Positions 1-8,209 of a stretch of DNA of 64,000 nt are shown here, piece after piece. Each line of letters starts with the position of its first letter. Position 1 is the first letter of the stretch. Both the position numbers and the translations under genes were made by a program. Location of the stretch: assembly GCA_002352545.1 (NCBI GenBank), contig DEIO01000020.1:31004-95003 (forward strand), in the 5' to 3' direction. Below the pieces are notes generated by a model. It saw nothing but the letters and a program-made list of their open reading frames with translations, did not search any database and had not been told where the DNA came from. The DNA comes from Patescibacteria group bacterium UBA2772 (GTDB taxonomy: Bacteria; Patescibacteriota; Minisyncoccia; Moranbacterales; DUUL01).

Positions 1-449
1 CCGGATTTATTATAATCTTTCAAACCAGATCCAGTGAGATAGCCTCGTACAATAGCCTCAACGGAAAGCACGTCTACTTTTTCAACAATCAAGCAACGCT
101 TTTGTAACTCCACATTTCCTTGTAACTGCGAGAGAATGAACGAATCAATTTCGCTACCATAAGCAATTAAATGATTATCAATTTCTGTGAAGATTCGATC
201 CAGCCAAAAAACTGTGACTGCAGTTAAAACCATGCCCTTGGTTGGAATGGTTGCGCCCAAGACACGATCGAAAATGCTAACCCTGTCAGATGCATAAATC
301 AAACAATATGAGAAATACTCTGGCAAATCAAACATTTCACGAGCTTTTCCAGTTGCAATATGCACCAAACCTGCCGTTTCAAAGTGCTCTATCAGCTTAA
401 TTTCTCTTGCATCCTTCGAGATAAAGCTTATATTAACATTGCTTTTCAT
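1..449 (-). CDS. purC: SAICAR synthetase (PurC), 5' part only
   Basis: This is the first ~149 residues of phosphoribosylaminoimidazole-succinocarboxamide synthase, which joins aspartate to CAIR in purine synthesis. The C-terminal part lies beyond the start of the window. The translated minus strand shows the family's N-terminal signatures: a GKAREMFDL-type nucleotide-binding segment, SDRVSIFD, then IPTKG and VEAIVRGYLTGSGLKDY. No stop interrupts the visible part. The ATG at 447-449 follows an aggag SD sequence, unlike most genes here. It may belong with the decayed purB and purF elsewhere in the window, so the completeness of the unseen part matters. Confidence 0.9.
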   Translation of the reverse strand, partial: MKSNVNISFISKDAREIKLIEHFETAGLVHIATGKAREMFDLPEYFSYCLIYASDRVSIFDRVLGATIPTKGMVLTAVTVFWLDRIFTEIDNHLIAYGSEIDSFILSQLQGNVELQKRCLIVEKVDVLSVEAIVRGYLTGSGLKDYNKS

Positions 450-540
450 AATCTGACTCCTTTTTTGTCATTCTAATCAAATTTAACATCTTTTCACTTG
501 CCTCTTTCTTTGCCTTATTCAAAATTATGCCATAACCTCC
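450..540 (-). other. purC leader with short ORF remnant
   Basis: An aaggagg sequence precedes ATG-GCA-TAA at about 524-534. A second frame, TTG-initiated, reads about 28 codons (NKAKKEASEKM...) and overlaps the purC start. This could be the tail of a lost upstream gene or a leader peptide. I do not recognise it. Confidence 0.25.
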
Positions 541-590
541 TTATCTCAAAAATGATTTGAAACTATATTTACATTCATATGTATTAATAA

Positions 591-630
591 AAAGAACAAT
601 GCTGAAGTCTAACATTGTTCTTTTGTTTTT
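591..630 (-). terminator. Bidirectional terminator after glmS
   Basis: An 11-bp perfect stem (aaagaacaatg / cattgttcttt) has T-rich sequence on both sides. It lies just past the ancestral end of glmS and can also stop plus-strand transcription. Confidence 0.8.
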
Positions 631-644
631 TCAACAAGACCTCT

Positions 645-790
645 CTATTCAACAGTCACTGATTTTGCTAAGTTTCTTGGCTTGTCGACATCAAGACCTT
701 TTAGTTTTGCGACATAATATGCAAATAGTTGAAGTGGTACTGTTGCCAAAATTGGAGTAAGCATTTCCAAAGTTTTAGGAATATAAATCA
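645..790 (-). pseudogene. glmS: Out-of-frame C-terminal remnant of glmS
   Basis: In another minus-strand frame this stretch encodes the missing end of GlmS: VDEVIYIPKTLEMLTP, then VPLQLFAYYVA, then the near-invariant tail DVDKPRNLAKSVTVE followed by TAG at 645-647. In a normal gene it would join the upstream frame after about 25 further codons of the last SIS domain, which are absent. An internal deletion that also changed the frame explains both observations. Confidence 0.85.
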
Positions 791-2386
791 CTTCATCAAC
801 AATTTTTTCAAGTCCTTTACACTGTCTTTTGGCGCAATGAAAAATGAAGGAAACTTTTTATCAATAAGTGCAATTGAACCATGTTTCATTTCCCCAGAAG
901 GAAATCCCTCAGCATGAATATATGAAATCTCCTTCAACTTAAGAGCTCCTTCACTAGCAAGTGGCTGACAATATTTTCTGCCCAAAAAAGCAAAATCCTT
1001 AACTTTATAATATCTTTTTGCAATTTCTTCGACGTTATTGTCTTGTAGAAATTCTTCAACTCTTTTAGGAAGTTCTTTAAGTTCACTCAATATTCGCTGC
1101 CCCATCACAAGTGACATTCTTCTTTGTCTACCCAAGAAAACTGTCATAAGAGCCAAAATAGCCACCTGGGAAGTAAATGCTTTAGTAGAAGCAACTGATA
1201 CTTCTGGTCCGATATGATTATAGATTCCCGCATCAGTTTCACGTGCAATTGTTGATCCAACACTATTAACCACTCCCAAAATTAAAGCTCCTTTATTCTT
1301 AGCTTCACGAATTCCAGCTAATGTATCGGCAGTCTCTCCGGATTGACTAATAGCAATAACTGCTGTTTTCTTATCTAAAATTGGATTTCTATAACGAAAC
1401 TCACTCGCCCACTCAACTTCAACAGGAATTCCAGCATATTCCTCCAGCATATATTCGCCTATAAGACCTGCATGCCAAGCTGTTCCACAAGCTACAATAA
1501 TAATTCTCTCAATATCACGTAAACGATCTGAGACTTCATTCAAACCACCTAATTTTGCCCTTCCATCTTCAATGGAAATTCTCCCTCCAAAAGTATCTTT
1601 TAGTGATTTTGGTTGTTCGAATATCTCTTTTAGCATAAAATGTTCAAATCCTTTTTTAGAAACTTCTTCAATATCCCATTTTACATCCTCAATATTCTTT
1701 TGAACTAGATTTGAACTAGCATCAAAAACTCGATAACCTTCCATTGTGATTTCAGCCATTTCACCATCTTCAAGATAAACAACTTTTTTTGTGTATTGCA
1801 AAATTGCAGACACATCTGAAGCAATAACGGTTTCACCTTCACCAACTCCTATCACCAAGGGACTACCACATCGAGCCACAAACAATTTCTTAGGTTCTTT
1901 TTCACTAAAAACCACCAACCCGTAAGCTCCTTTAATAATATGTAAAACTTCTTTTAATGTCTTCGCTAAATCCCCTTTGTACAAATCTTCAATAAGATGA
2001 GGGATTACTTCTGTATCAGTTTGTGAACAAAATTTATGACCTTTTTTCTTTAACTTCTCTTTTAATTCTGCATAGTTTTCAATAATTCCATTATGCACAA
2101 CCTGGAACTTGCCTGTGCAATCAGAGTGTGGATGCGCGTTTGCTTTTGATGGTTTCCCGTGAGTTGCCCAACGTGTATGTGCAATTCCAATACTTCCAGT
2201 CACATTTTTGTTTCCGATTTTTTTTTCTAACTCTTTTATCTTGCCTACTGACTTAAAAGTTTTAGTTGTTTTATCAAAAATAGCAACGCCTGAAGAATCG
2301 TATCCACGATATTCAAGTTTCTTCAAACCATCTAACAAAATAGGCATTGCCTGCTTTTTCCCAATATAACCAACAATTCCACACAT
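788..2386 (-). CDS. glmS: Glutamine-fructose-6-phosphate aminotransferase, truncated
   Basis: GlmS makes glucosamine-6-phosphate from fructose-6-phosphate and glutamine, the first step to UDP-GlcNAc and peptidoglycan. The start MCGIVGYIG supplies the catalytic Cys2 of the glutaminase domain. Residues ~280-530 form the tandem SIS isomerase domains with SQSGETADT, HAEGFPSGEMKHG and a late APKDS segment. The protein should be about 605 residues; this frame stops after 532 with KDLKKLLMK, missing the C-terminal tail that closes the active site. That tail survives out of frame just downstream. No SD is seen before the ATG. Either this is a real loss-of-function deletion or an assembly fault; the protein as written should lack synthase activity. 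Confidence 0.9.
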   Translation of the reverse strand: MCGIVGYIGKKQAMPILLDGLKKLEYRGYDSSGVAIFDKTTKTFKSVGKIKELEKKIGNKNVTGSIGIAHTRWATHGKPSKANAHPHSDCTGKFQVVHNGIIENYAELKEKLKKKGHKFCSQTDTEVIPHLIEDLYKGDLAKTLKEVLHIIKGAYGLVVFSEKEPKKLFVARCGSPLVIGVGEGETVIASDVSAILQYTKKVVYLEDGEMAEITMEGYRVFDASSNLVQKNIEDVKWDIEEVSKKGFEHFMLKEIFEQPKSLKDTFGGRISIEDGRAKLGGLNEVSDRLRDIERIIIVACGTAWHAGLIGEYMLEEYAGIPVEVEWASEFRYRNPILDKKTAVIAISQSGETADTLAGIREAKNKGALILGVVNSVGSTIARETDAGIYNHIGPEVSVASTKAFTSQVAILALMTVFLGRQRRMSLVMGQRILSELKELPKRVEEFLQDNNVEEIAKRYYKVKDFAFLGRKYCQPLASEGALKLKEISYIHAEGFPSGEMKHGSIALIDKKFPSFFIAPKDSVKDLKKLLMK

Positions 2387-2443
2387 ATTTTTTTTAATTA
2401 CTTTTTAGTCTCATAACTCTCAATAAATATCAAAATAATCTTT

Positions 2444-3187
2444 CTATTTTTCTAATAGATTCCAAAGTTGCAGAAATATCACTCTCTGTGTTTCATATAT
2501 CATTCTATTTTCAATAATAACTCCGACAGGAACACCGCATATATCTCGAGAAATGAAAGCACATTTTCCAGCATAGATTAGAATAAAAGTTGCTGAGTTT
2601 TGCTTTGTCCCAAGCCATCTGCGTTTATCTAAACCATTTGTCTTCCCACCTTTAGCCAATGAAATTGCTTTTACTTTTAGCCCTTTTTGGATTCTATCTT
2701 TAGTAAAATTTGGATATGCCTCCTTGATATCCTCACTAGCCTCTGTCGCAGAATAAACATAATATTCCTTCTCCTCATTCGTCTTCATTACTTCAAAAAT
2801 ATCTTCTAAAATAACCTTAATCCCCATCCGTCCTTCATAGAATTTTGTTGTTGGTTTTTGTCCATTTTTGTCTTGCACTGATCTAAATTCTGGAATCATC
2901 TTTTCAATTTCACTTTTTGCTGATTGCAACTTTCTTTCTTTTTCTTTCACTAGAATATTCAACTTCTCTGGATCTTCAGCAATAAATTTTTGTTTTGTTT
3001 TATGATGATAAAAAGCTGCCAAACCTTTCGCTTGGAGTTTTTTTAAAATATCATACACACTGCCCCTGTTTATCTTAGTAATTTCTGCTAAGCCCCGAAC
3101 AGAAATAGCACCACTTTTCAGTAATGCTAGATATATCTTTACTTCCTTCTCCGAGAGTCCTATTTTTTCAAAAATAGCTGTCTTCAT
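2444..3187 (-). CDS. TrmB-type transcriptional regulator
   Basis: The N-terminal ~75 residues form a winged helix typical of TrmB (FEKIGLSEKEVKIYLALLKSG ... GSVYDILKKLQAKGL). A coiled stretch follows (~80-105), then an effector-like domain without obvious sugar-binding residues. TrmB proteins are common in archaea and in Patescibacteria. An upstream start at 3217 would add ten unlike residues, so I prefer the ATG at 3187, where MKTAIFEKIGLSEKE matches the family. It lies 57 bp upstream of glmS on the same strand, so the two may be co-transcribed. The effector and target are unknown. Confidence 0.8.
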   Translation of the reverse strand: MKTAIFEKIGLSEKEVKIYLALLKSGAISVRGLAEITKINRGSVYDILKKLQAKGLAAFYHHKTKQKFIAEDPEKLNILVKEKERKLQSAKSEIEKMIPEFRSVQDKNGQKPTTKFYEGRMGIKVILEDIFEVMKTNEEKEYYVYSATEASEDIKEAYPNFTKDRIQKGLKVKAISLAKGGKTNGLDKRRWLGTKQNSATFILIYAGKCAFISRDICGVPVGVIIENRMIYETQRVIFLQLWNLLEK

Positions 3188-3401
3188 TTGATTATTTTTT
3201 ACTTTAAAGCTAATCACTAACTACTATGCTCTATATTATGATTGATTTTAAATATTGTCAACTTTAGTTCTACACTTTATTATTAAGACTCTTATCTTTG
3301 CTTTATAATAAGTTTAATGAAAGAATATCTATGTCACAATTTCCATATACAACTTTTCAAACAACACTCTGCGTAAGTTCATTATTTCATTTTCTTATAT
3401 C

Positions 3402-3442
3402 AAAAAAGACTGTTGATTTAAATTCAAATCAACAGCCTTTTT
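3402..3442 (-). terminator. Terminator of the decayed purB
   Basis: A 12-bp stem (gactgttgattt / aaatcaacagcc, one mismatch) lies around loop aattc, with T runs on either strand. It overlaps the end of the purB remnant. Confidence 0.75.
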
Positions 3443-5060
3443 GGCTCTCTCTTGTTATGATATTTTAAACTCTTATTTGCATACACAGCTCCCTGAATCC
3501 CAGAAATTCTTTTTGCGTATTTCCCAGCCTCCAAATTGACAGGAGCAACTAATACGAAAAAGTCAGAAAGCTCAAGCAATCTTGCGCAAACATCAGAAGA
3601 GAGCTGAAGTTCTTTCATCACTCTTTCTAGTCAGCTTTTGAATTCCTTGGCATTAGCATAACTTCCATCGGGATTAATTGAAATTTCTTGGACAAGACGA
3701 TAAGCGTCATCTTCAATTCTAATAGCCTTAAGATAAGTTTGTATTGCATTCCCACACATCCCAGGATATTCAGCAAGATACCTATCAATATTACGATAGT
3801 TAGGAACACACCTCCCAAATTCTTTCATGATTCGATCAATACCGATAAAAAATGGCATAAAATAACCACCTATCTTTCTGAAAAGATAGGATCTCGACAT
3901 ATTATCCTGAAGAGGATAATTCGGCAATTCTGCTATAAAAAATTCAGATTGCTCTGCACTTCCCAAAAGCATCGTGATAGCACCTTCGATACCCCAAAAA
4001 TTTGTTTCCACTGACATAATCGAGGAACCTTTCTCTCCTTCCTTTTTTATTTTTACAAAAAATTGACCCAGGCAACTGGTTAATCTGCAAATATCTTGTG
4101 CGAACTTGATTATCTGTCCCAGCATATTGACGATTATACTCAAGATTCTAACTTCCTTTTGATAGGGATTACATTGATCAATCATCGTATCATGGTGTAA
4201 ACCCAGTTTTTTGGTCACAAAATCTTCAAAAAATTGCCATCAATCTAATCCGGAAAATGCCGCATAATGGCAAATCATATTACCAGTAGCACCTCCCATT
4301 TTCCCGGAACAAGATTTCAGTTTACCTTTTTGGTCTATCAGATTCTTCAAAAAACCAACAGTAGCTACCGCTGGAACAGAAACACTTTTGTTATAAACAG
4401 TGGGTTCAGTCACTTGCTGGTGGGTAAATGCTAGCATAACCAACAACTTATTGGGGTCTTCTTGTCACTTTGTAGCTTGGTTGATTACAAACTCCTAAAA
4501 ATCAATCACTTTGGGAATTACATGATGATAAACCAACTTGTTAGTCATCAAACCAGTAACATTGCCAATAACGTCTTCTGAAGTTGTAGCAAAATAAACG
4601 CCCTCAATTAAATTAGCCAGCGAAGGAATTTCCTTGGCAATCAGAAATTTCAAAAAATCTCCTGCAGCAGCGGTATCATGATCTGTGAATTTCTCAATAA
4701 ACTGGACCCGCATAATTTCATTTGACCCAAACCGCATCGTTCGCAAAGAATTCTTTTCTAAACTGGTCAATTGACGCAAAATTGCATATCGGAAGTTTTG
4801 TTCTGATTTTTACCGACAAAATCACACAGAGCAATAAAATACTTAGCCATTACTCTAAATCGCAACTTTGCATATTCCATATCAGACGTAACACCCCAAA
4901 GAAACTCAACATGCTTCAAATATCTGCTGAGTTCTAGCGTAGGCACAAGCAATTTTTTAATATCTTCTTTGGTTGCCTTTTGTTTAAAAAGTGTTTCCAG
5001 CGAAGGAAATTTTTTGCCATAACCTCTTAACATTGCTTCGACTATCGAATTTTCTTGCAT
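3424..5060 (-). pseudogene. purB: Decayed adenylosuccinate lyase (PurB)
   Basis: Five minus-strand segments together give a near full-length (~545 residue) fumarase/ASL-superfamily protein of the E. coli PurB type. In order, recognisable pieces are FTDHDTAAAGDFLKF, the TSEDVIGN helix, THQQVTEPTV, GKMGGATGN, and the flexible-loop region GSSIMSVETNFWGIEGAI, where the usual MP(H/Q)KVNP is altered. The frame is broken by a one-base loss in an A run near 4810, a TAG at 4495-4497, and TGAs near 4465, 4234 and 3628. The TAG and the 4234 TGA fall at or next to positions that are Trp in E. coli PurB. A strong SD (aaaggag) precedes the ATG. The gene would have catalysed two fumarate-releasing steps of purine synthesis and is now almost certainly inactive. 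Confidence 0.85.
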
Positions 5061-5210
5061 AGTTCCAACTCCTTTACTTGAGATTTATCTAGAATTCTTT
5101 TGCATTAAGCAAAAACATCATAAATTTTCAAAAAAACCAATTAACTATAGTTAAGTCAATTGCATAATAATACTATATCACAGCAAAAAAACAAGGTTTT
5201 TATCTATTAA

Positions 5211-5245
5211 CAAAAACCCTGCCGATCTAATAATCAGCAGGGTTT
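5211..5245 (-). terminator. Terminator of the 38-residue peptide gene
   Basis: The stem aaccctgc / gcagggtt is followed by a T run when read on the minus strand. Confidence 0.75.
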
Positions 5246-5264
5246 CACCTAATAGAATTTTCCA

Positions 5265-5381
5265 TCAAAAGATTTTTGACAAAACCCAAATCACAAAGAA
5301 AACAAAAACCATTTTCCCAATAGCGCTCTTGGGGATAAAATTAAAGCTATTGCCACCTCTTCTACCTGCTCCTCTTTTCAT
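5265..5381 (-). CDS. 38-residue single-span membrane peptide
   Basis: The ATG at 5379-5381 follows a clear SD (aaaaggagtctctt spacing). The peptide has a basic, Gly-rich head (MKRGAGRRGG), then one hydrophobic span (KMVFVFFVIWVLSKIF). Its own terminator follows within 20 bp. The SD, start, compact ORF and terminator together argue for a real small gene. I do not recognise a family. It lies between purB and pyrH. Confidence 0.6.
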   Translation of the reverse strand: MKRGAGRRGGNSFNFIPKSAIGKMVFVFFVIWVLSKIF

Positions 5382-5397
5382 AAGAGACTCCTTTTTT

Positions 5398-6102
5398 CTA
5401 GTTTTCGATTATTGTTCCAACAAACTCTTTGTTTTCAAAAATATTTCTAAGATTATCAATATTCCTGCCTTCTGCGATGATCACCTTGAGTCCTAGCTCC
5501 TGAGCATGCTTCGAAGCAATAGGATCAAATGGTATATTAAGTCCCGGATCCCATGTATCACCAACAAGCTTTCTAAATTTAACCCAATCTATATCTTTAT
5601 ATTCTTTTGCATCATCAAATTTATTTGGATCTTTATCACAAACATATTTAATGTTTGAAAGATTTATCACAGTTTTTGCTCCCAATCTCTCAGCCAAAAT
5701 TGTTGAAACATAATCAGTCGACCAACCTGGTCTCCAACCTGCTGCAACCATAAGACCTTCACCATTTTCAAAATGAACCATTAAATCCTCCTTAGTTCGA
5801 GGGTTTTTATTAATTCTTGGATGAGCATAATCACGAAAGATCGTCTTTATTAGATGTGCATTTAAACGTGTTGAATGAATTCCCAACCAGTCCATATCAT
5901 CCTTTGTCAGGTCTGTAATCTTTCCAGCAGCCTGTTGATATTTTCTTGCTATGTCTCCACCACCTGTCACAATAATAAATCGAGTCCCTTTATCAATTTG
6001 ATTTATAATAAGTTCTCTAAATGATTTTAAAAACTCCCAATTTATCTCTCCTGGCACAATCAAAGATCCTCCAAGTGACACTACTAATATTTCATTTTTC
6101 AT
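5398..6102 (-). CDS. pyrH: UMP kinase, archaeal-type
   Basis: An amino-acid-kinase-fold enzyme that phosphorylates UMP to UDP in the cytoplasm. Visible features are SLGGSLIVPGE near the N-terminus, the TGGGDIARKY nucleotide loop around residue 46, MVAAGWRPGWSTDYVS around residue 120 and ANLSNI-type VINLSNIKYVCDKDP with LNIPFDPIASKHA. The 234-residue length and the GWRPG/TD pattern match archaeal UMP kinases, which Patescibacteria often carry in place of the bacterial type. No SD precedes the ATG. Confidence 0.85.
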   Translation of the reverse strand: MKNEILVVSLGGSLIVPGEINWEFLKSFRELIINQIDKGTRFIIVTGGGDIARKYQQAAGKITDLTKDDMDWLGIHSTRLNAHLIKTIFRDYAHPRINKNPRTKEDLMVHFENGEGLMVAAGWRPGWSTDYVSTILAERLGAKTVINLSNIKYVCDKDPNKFDDAKEYKDIDWVKFRKLVGDTWDPGLNIPFDPIASKHAQELGLKVIIAEGRNIDNLRNIFENKEFVGTIIEN

Positions 6103-6144
6103 ATAAACAATACTTGGTTAAAAATAAATAAAAATCAAATTAAG

Positions 6145-6172
6145 AAAAAGCCCCTCACTACTGGAAGGGCTA
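6145..6172 (-). terminator. Terminator after the SPFH gene
   Basis: A short stem (agccc / gggct, extended by mismatched pairs) is followed by tttttc on the minus strand. Confidence 0.5.
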
Positions 6173-6176
6173 CTTC

Positions 6177-7043
6177 TTATCTCCCAAGTTCTTTAAATGT
6201 TGGCATCCCCGTACTTGGATTTGTTGGAACATAGATTGTTCCCTCTCTCTCTTTCAAGTCCTTGATATATAGATAATATAGATAATTTGATGATAAACTT
6301 TCATTGATAATTTTTTGAGCTTCTCTTTGACCTTCAGCTTCAATTATCTTTCTTTGTTTTTCTTTTGATTCCTTTTCTAAAATAAATTCATATTTTTGAG
6401 ATTCTTGTTCTGCTTGTAACTTTTCTTGAATTGTTCTTGCAAGATTTGATGGCAACTGAACATTTCTAAGCAATACATCTTCCAATTCGATTCCTCTTTT
6501 TTCAAGCTTAGCATTCAATGTATCCTTTAGTTTCTTGTTAGCCTCTCCTCTTTTTTCGGAATAAACATCTTTGGCTTCATATTGAGCAATAATCTCTCTA
6601 ATTGAACTTCTGATCTCTGGTCGAATCACTTTCTCTTCATATTCTAGTCCAACTGTTTTATAAACTCTTGCAGCTTCTTCTTCTTTTAAGTGATAGAGTA
6701 CTGTGATATCGAGATCAATACTCAAACCTTCTTTTGTCAAGACAGAGATAGAATCAATCCCTTGTTTTCTTCCTTCTCCTTGAATAACACTCATTGTATA
6801 TTCATCTGTTCGAATGTTCATCCTTGTGACTATTCCCAAAGGATTCACAACATGCAATCCAGAAGAAAGTTCTTTATCCTTCACTTTCCCAAAAAGTGAA
6901 TAGACTCCAGTTTCTCCCGCATCAATTGTTACTAAAAGCTTTGGAACAAAAATGATTACTACGAAAATTAAAAGGAATATTTTCCAGAAACTAGCGAATT
7001 TCTTTTTTACCTTAGTAGCATCAATATTAATTGGTTTTACCAT
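6177..7043 (-). CDS. SPFH/band-7 membrane protein (HflK/prohibitin-like)
   Basis: After a short basic N-terminus comes one membrane span (~residues 19-38), then a band-7 domain (AGETGVYSLFGKVKDKELSSGLHVVNP) and a charged coiled-coil region ending in the EAEGQREAQKIINES helix common to HflK/HflC and prohibitins. Such proteins form membrane-bound oligomeric cages that influence proteases or lipid domains. An ORF start at 7112 would overlap the upstream gene by 53 bp; the ATG at 7043 (MVKPIN) leaves a 16-bp gap and is preferred. It probably forms an operon with the next gene upstream. Confidence 0.8.
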   Translation of the reverse strand: MVKPINIDATKVKKKFASFWKIFLLIFVVIIFVPKLLVTIDAGETGVYSLFGKVKDKELSSGLHVVNPLGIVTRMNIRTDEYTMSVIQGEGRKQGIDSISVLTKEGLSIDLDITVLYHLKEEEAARVYKTVGLEYEEKVIRPEIRSSIREIIAQYEAKDVYSEKRGEANKKLKDTLNAKLEKRGIELEDVLLRNVQLPSNLARTIQEKLQAEQESQKYEFILEKESKEKQRKIIEAEGQREAQKIINESLSSNYLYYLYIKDLKEREGTIYVPTNPSTGMPTFKELGR

Positions 7044-7059
7044 ACTTTTATTTAATAAA

Positions 7060-7494
7060 TTATTTGTGACAACATTTTGCCGGCTCATAACCAGCAAGTT
7101 TTGCTTCCTCAACTGAGGAAAAACAAACTAGATTACTGTCTTTTATTTTAGTTGCATTCTTACAATTTGGCAAATGAAATTTTGTAGAGTTTTTAGAAGC
7201 AATCAAAGCACATTCTTGTTTGGAACGCGTGTCTTTCGTCTCCTCAGGAAGAACATTTCCAATTCTTGCTTCTATTCCTTTTCTTTTCAATGCCTCGTCA
7301 ATAACCTTTGCACTCTCGCTAACTTCTCCTGGGTCAATCTTACTAACTAATGATATATTAATCTTGGCCGCCCCACTTTTTGCCTCTTCCGCCCTTCCAG
7401 CCCTAAAAGCAATTGTCACTACCAAAACAACTACTAGTGCAATCAAAAACCCATTGCCATATTTATCCCAAAAACCGCTAATATGTATTGACAT
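7060..7494 (-). CDS. Membrane-anchored protein with Ada-like metal-binding motif
   Basis: A single membrane span lies at ~residues 15-30, then a ~60-residue linker. The C-terminal domain reads IASKNSTKFHLPNCKNATKI ... LVCFSSVEEAKLAGYEPAKCCHK, the pattern of Ada-like zinc/DNA-binding modules (H, C and a CC pair). The domain is often found attached to nuclease or membrane proteins; its role here is unknown. It lies directly upstream of the SPFH gene on the same strand. Confidence 0.7.
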   Translation of the reverse strand: MSIHISGFWDKYGNGFLIALVVVLVVTIAFRAGRAEEAKSGAAKINISLVSKIDPGEVSESAKVIDEALKRKGIEARIGNVLPEETKDTRSKQECALIASKNSTKFHLPNCKNATKIKDSNLVCFSSVEEAKLAGYEPAKCCHK

Positions 7495-7618
7495 AATGTT
7501 TTTTGTATCTATAATAAGAATTACTTAATCAGAAATATCCTTCTTTTTGGGTAAAGTATAACATTAAACGAGCTTCGTGCCTACCTAGTGCGAATCTTAG
7601 ATAATATATTACAAAGAT

Positions 7619-7900
7619 ATGGCACATCGTAAAGCCGGTGGTTCGACAGACAATACCCGCGATTCAAGACCTAAATATTTAGGTGTTAAAAGGTTTGGAG
7701 GGCAAAAAGTAAAAGTAGGTGAAATTCTCATTCGACAACGTGGTTCAAAGTTTCGAGCAGGAGAAAATACTAAAGTTACTCGAGACGACACCATCATTTC
7801 ATTGAAAAACGGGTTTGTTTCTTTCGCAACAAAGAAAATCAAACTTTTCACTGGAAAAATAAAGAAGGTAAAATTTATTGCAGTCAAAGACGAAAAATAG
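7619..7900 (+). CDS. rpmA: Ribosomal protein bL27
   Basis: The 93-residue product starts MAHRKAGGSTDNTRDS and continues KYLGVKRFGGQKVKVGEILIRQRGSKFRAGENT, the diagnostic bL27 sequence. The N-terminus reaches the peptidyl-transferase centre. The C-terminal part is lysine-rich. The gene stands alone on the plus strand, without the usual neighbour rplU (bL21), and ends in its own strong terminator. Confidence 0.97.
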   Translation: MAHRKAGGSTDNTRDSRPKYLGVKRFGGQKVKVGEILIRQRGSKFRAGENTKVTRDDTIISLKNGFVSFATKKIKLFTGKIKKVKFIAVKDEK

Positions 7901-7912
7901 ACTTCAATTCTT

Positions 7913-7948
7913 AAAAAAACCGCTAACGTACGTTAGCGGTTTTTTTGT
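7913..7948 (+). terminator. rpmA terminator
   Basis: Perfect stem ccgctaac(g) / (c)gttagcgg followed by seven Ts, with As on the other side. Confidence 0.9.
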
Positions 7949-7977
7949 TTCCCAATTATCCATTACTTTCTAGACGA

Positions 7978-8169
7978 TTATTTGCTCTTCAGTCCTATTC
8001 TATTCAAAACAATAGCCATTGAACAATATCCACTAAAAGCAAATACTACCATGAAAATACCAACAAACAAAGCGAAATAAATAAAATTATCGACTCCAAA
8101 CAAAACTAAAATAGCGGAAATTGAAACAAACAACCCAGCAATTAAAAAAGAACTCTTTCTAAATACCAA
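7978..8169 (-). CDS. DUF2892-like small membrane protein
   Basis: A 63-residue product with two hydrophobic spans and a C-terminal FSGYCSMAIVLNRIG, resembling the GFCP(M/L)..(I/L)L motif of DUF2892/YgaP-type inner-membrane proteins. The likely start is TTG at 8169; the open frame extends a further ~14 codons upstream without an ATG. It follows the RND pump gene by 40 bp and may be its last cistron. Confidence 0.55.
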   Translation of the reverse strand: MVFRKSSFLIAGLFVSISAILVLFGVDNFIYFALFVGIFMVVFAFSGYCSMAIVLNRIGLKSK

Positions 8170-8209
8170 CCATCTGTCTTTTGACGATATATTTTCTTCT
8201 TAATAAATT

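Noticed and set aside
3424..5060. Alternative genetic code (UGA as Trp or Gly) explaining in-frame TGAs
   Set aside because: At the TGAs that can be compared with relatives the expected residue varies (Trp in purB, Arg in purF), a TAG and frame changes co-occur, and ordinary genes here end in TGA (e.g. the RND pump). This is mutation, not recoding.
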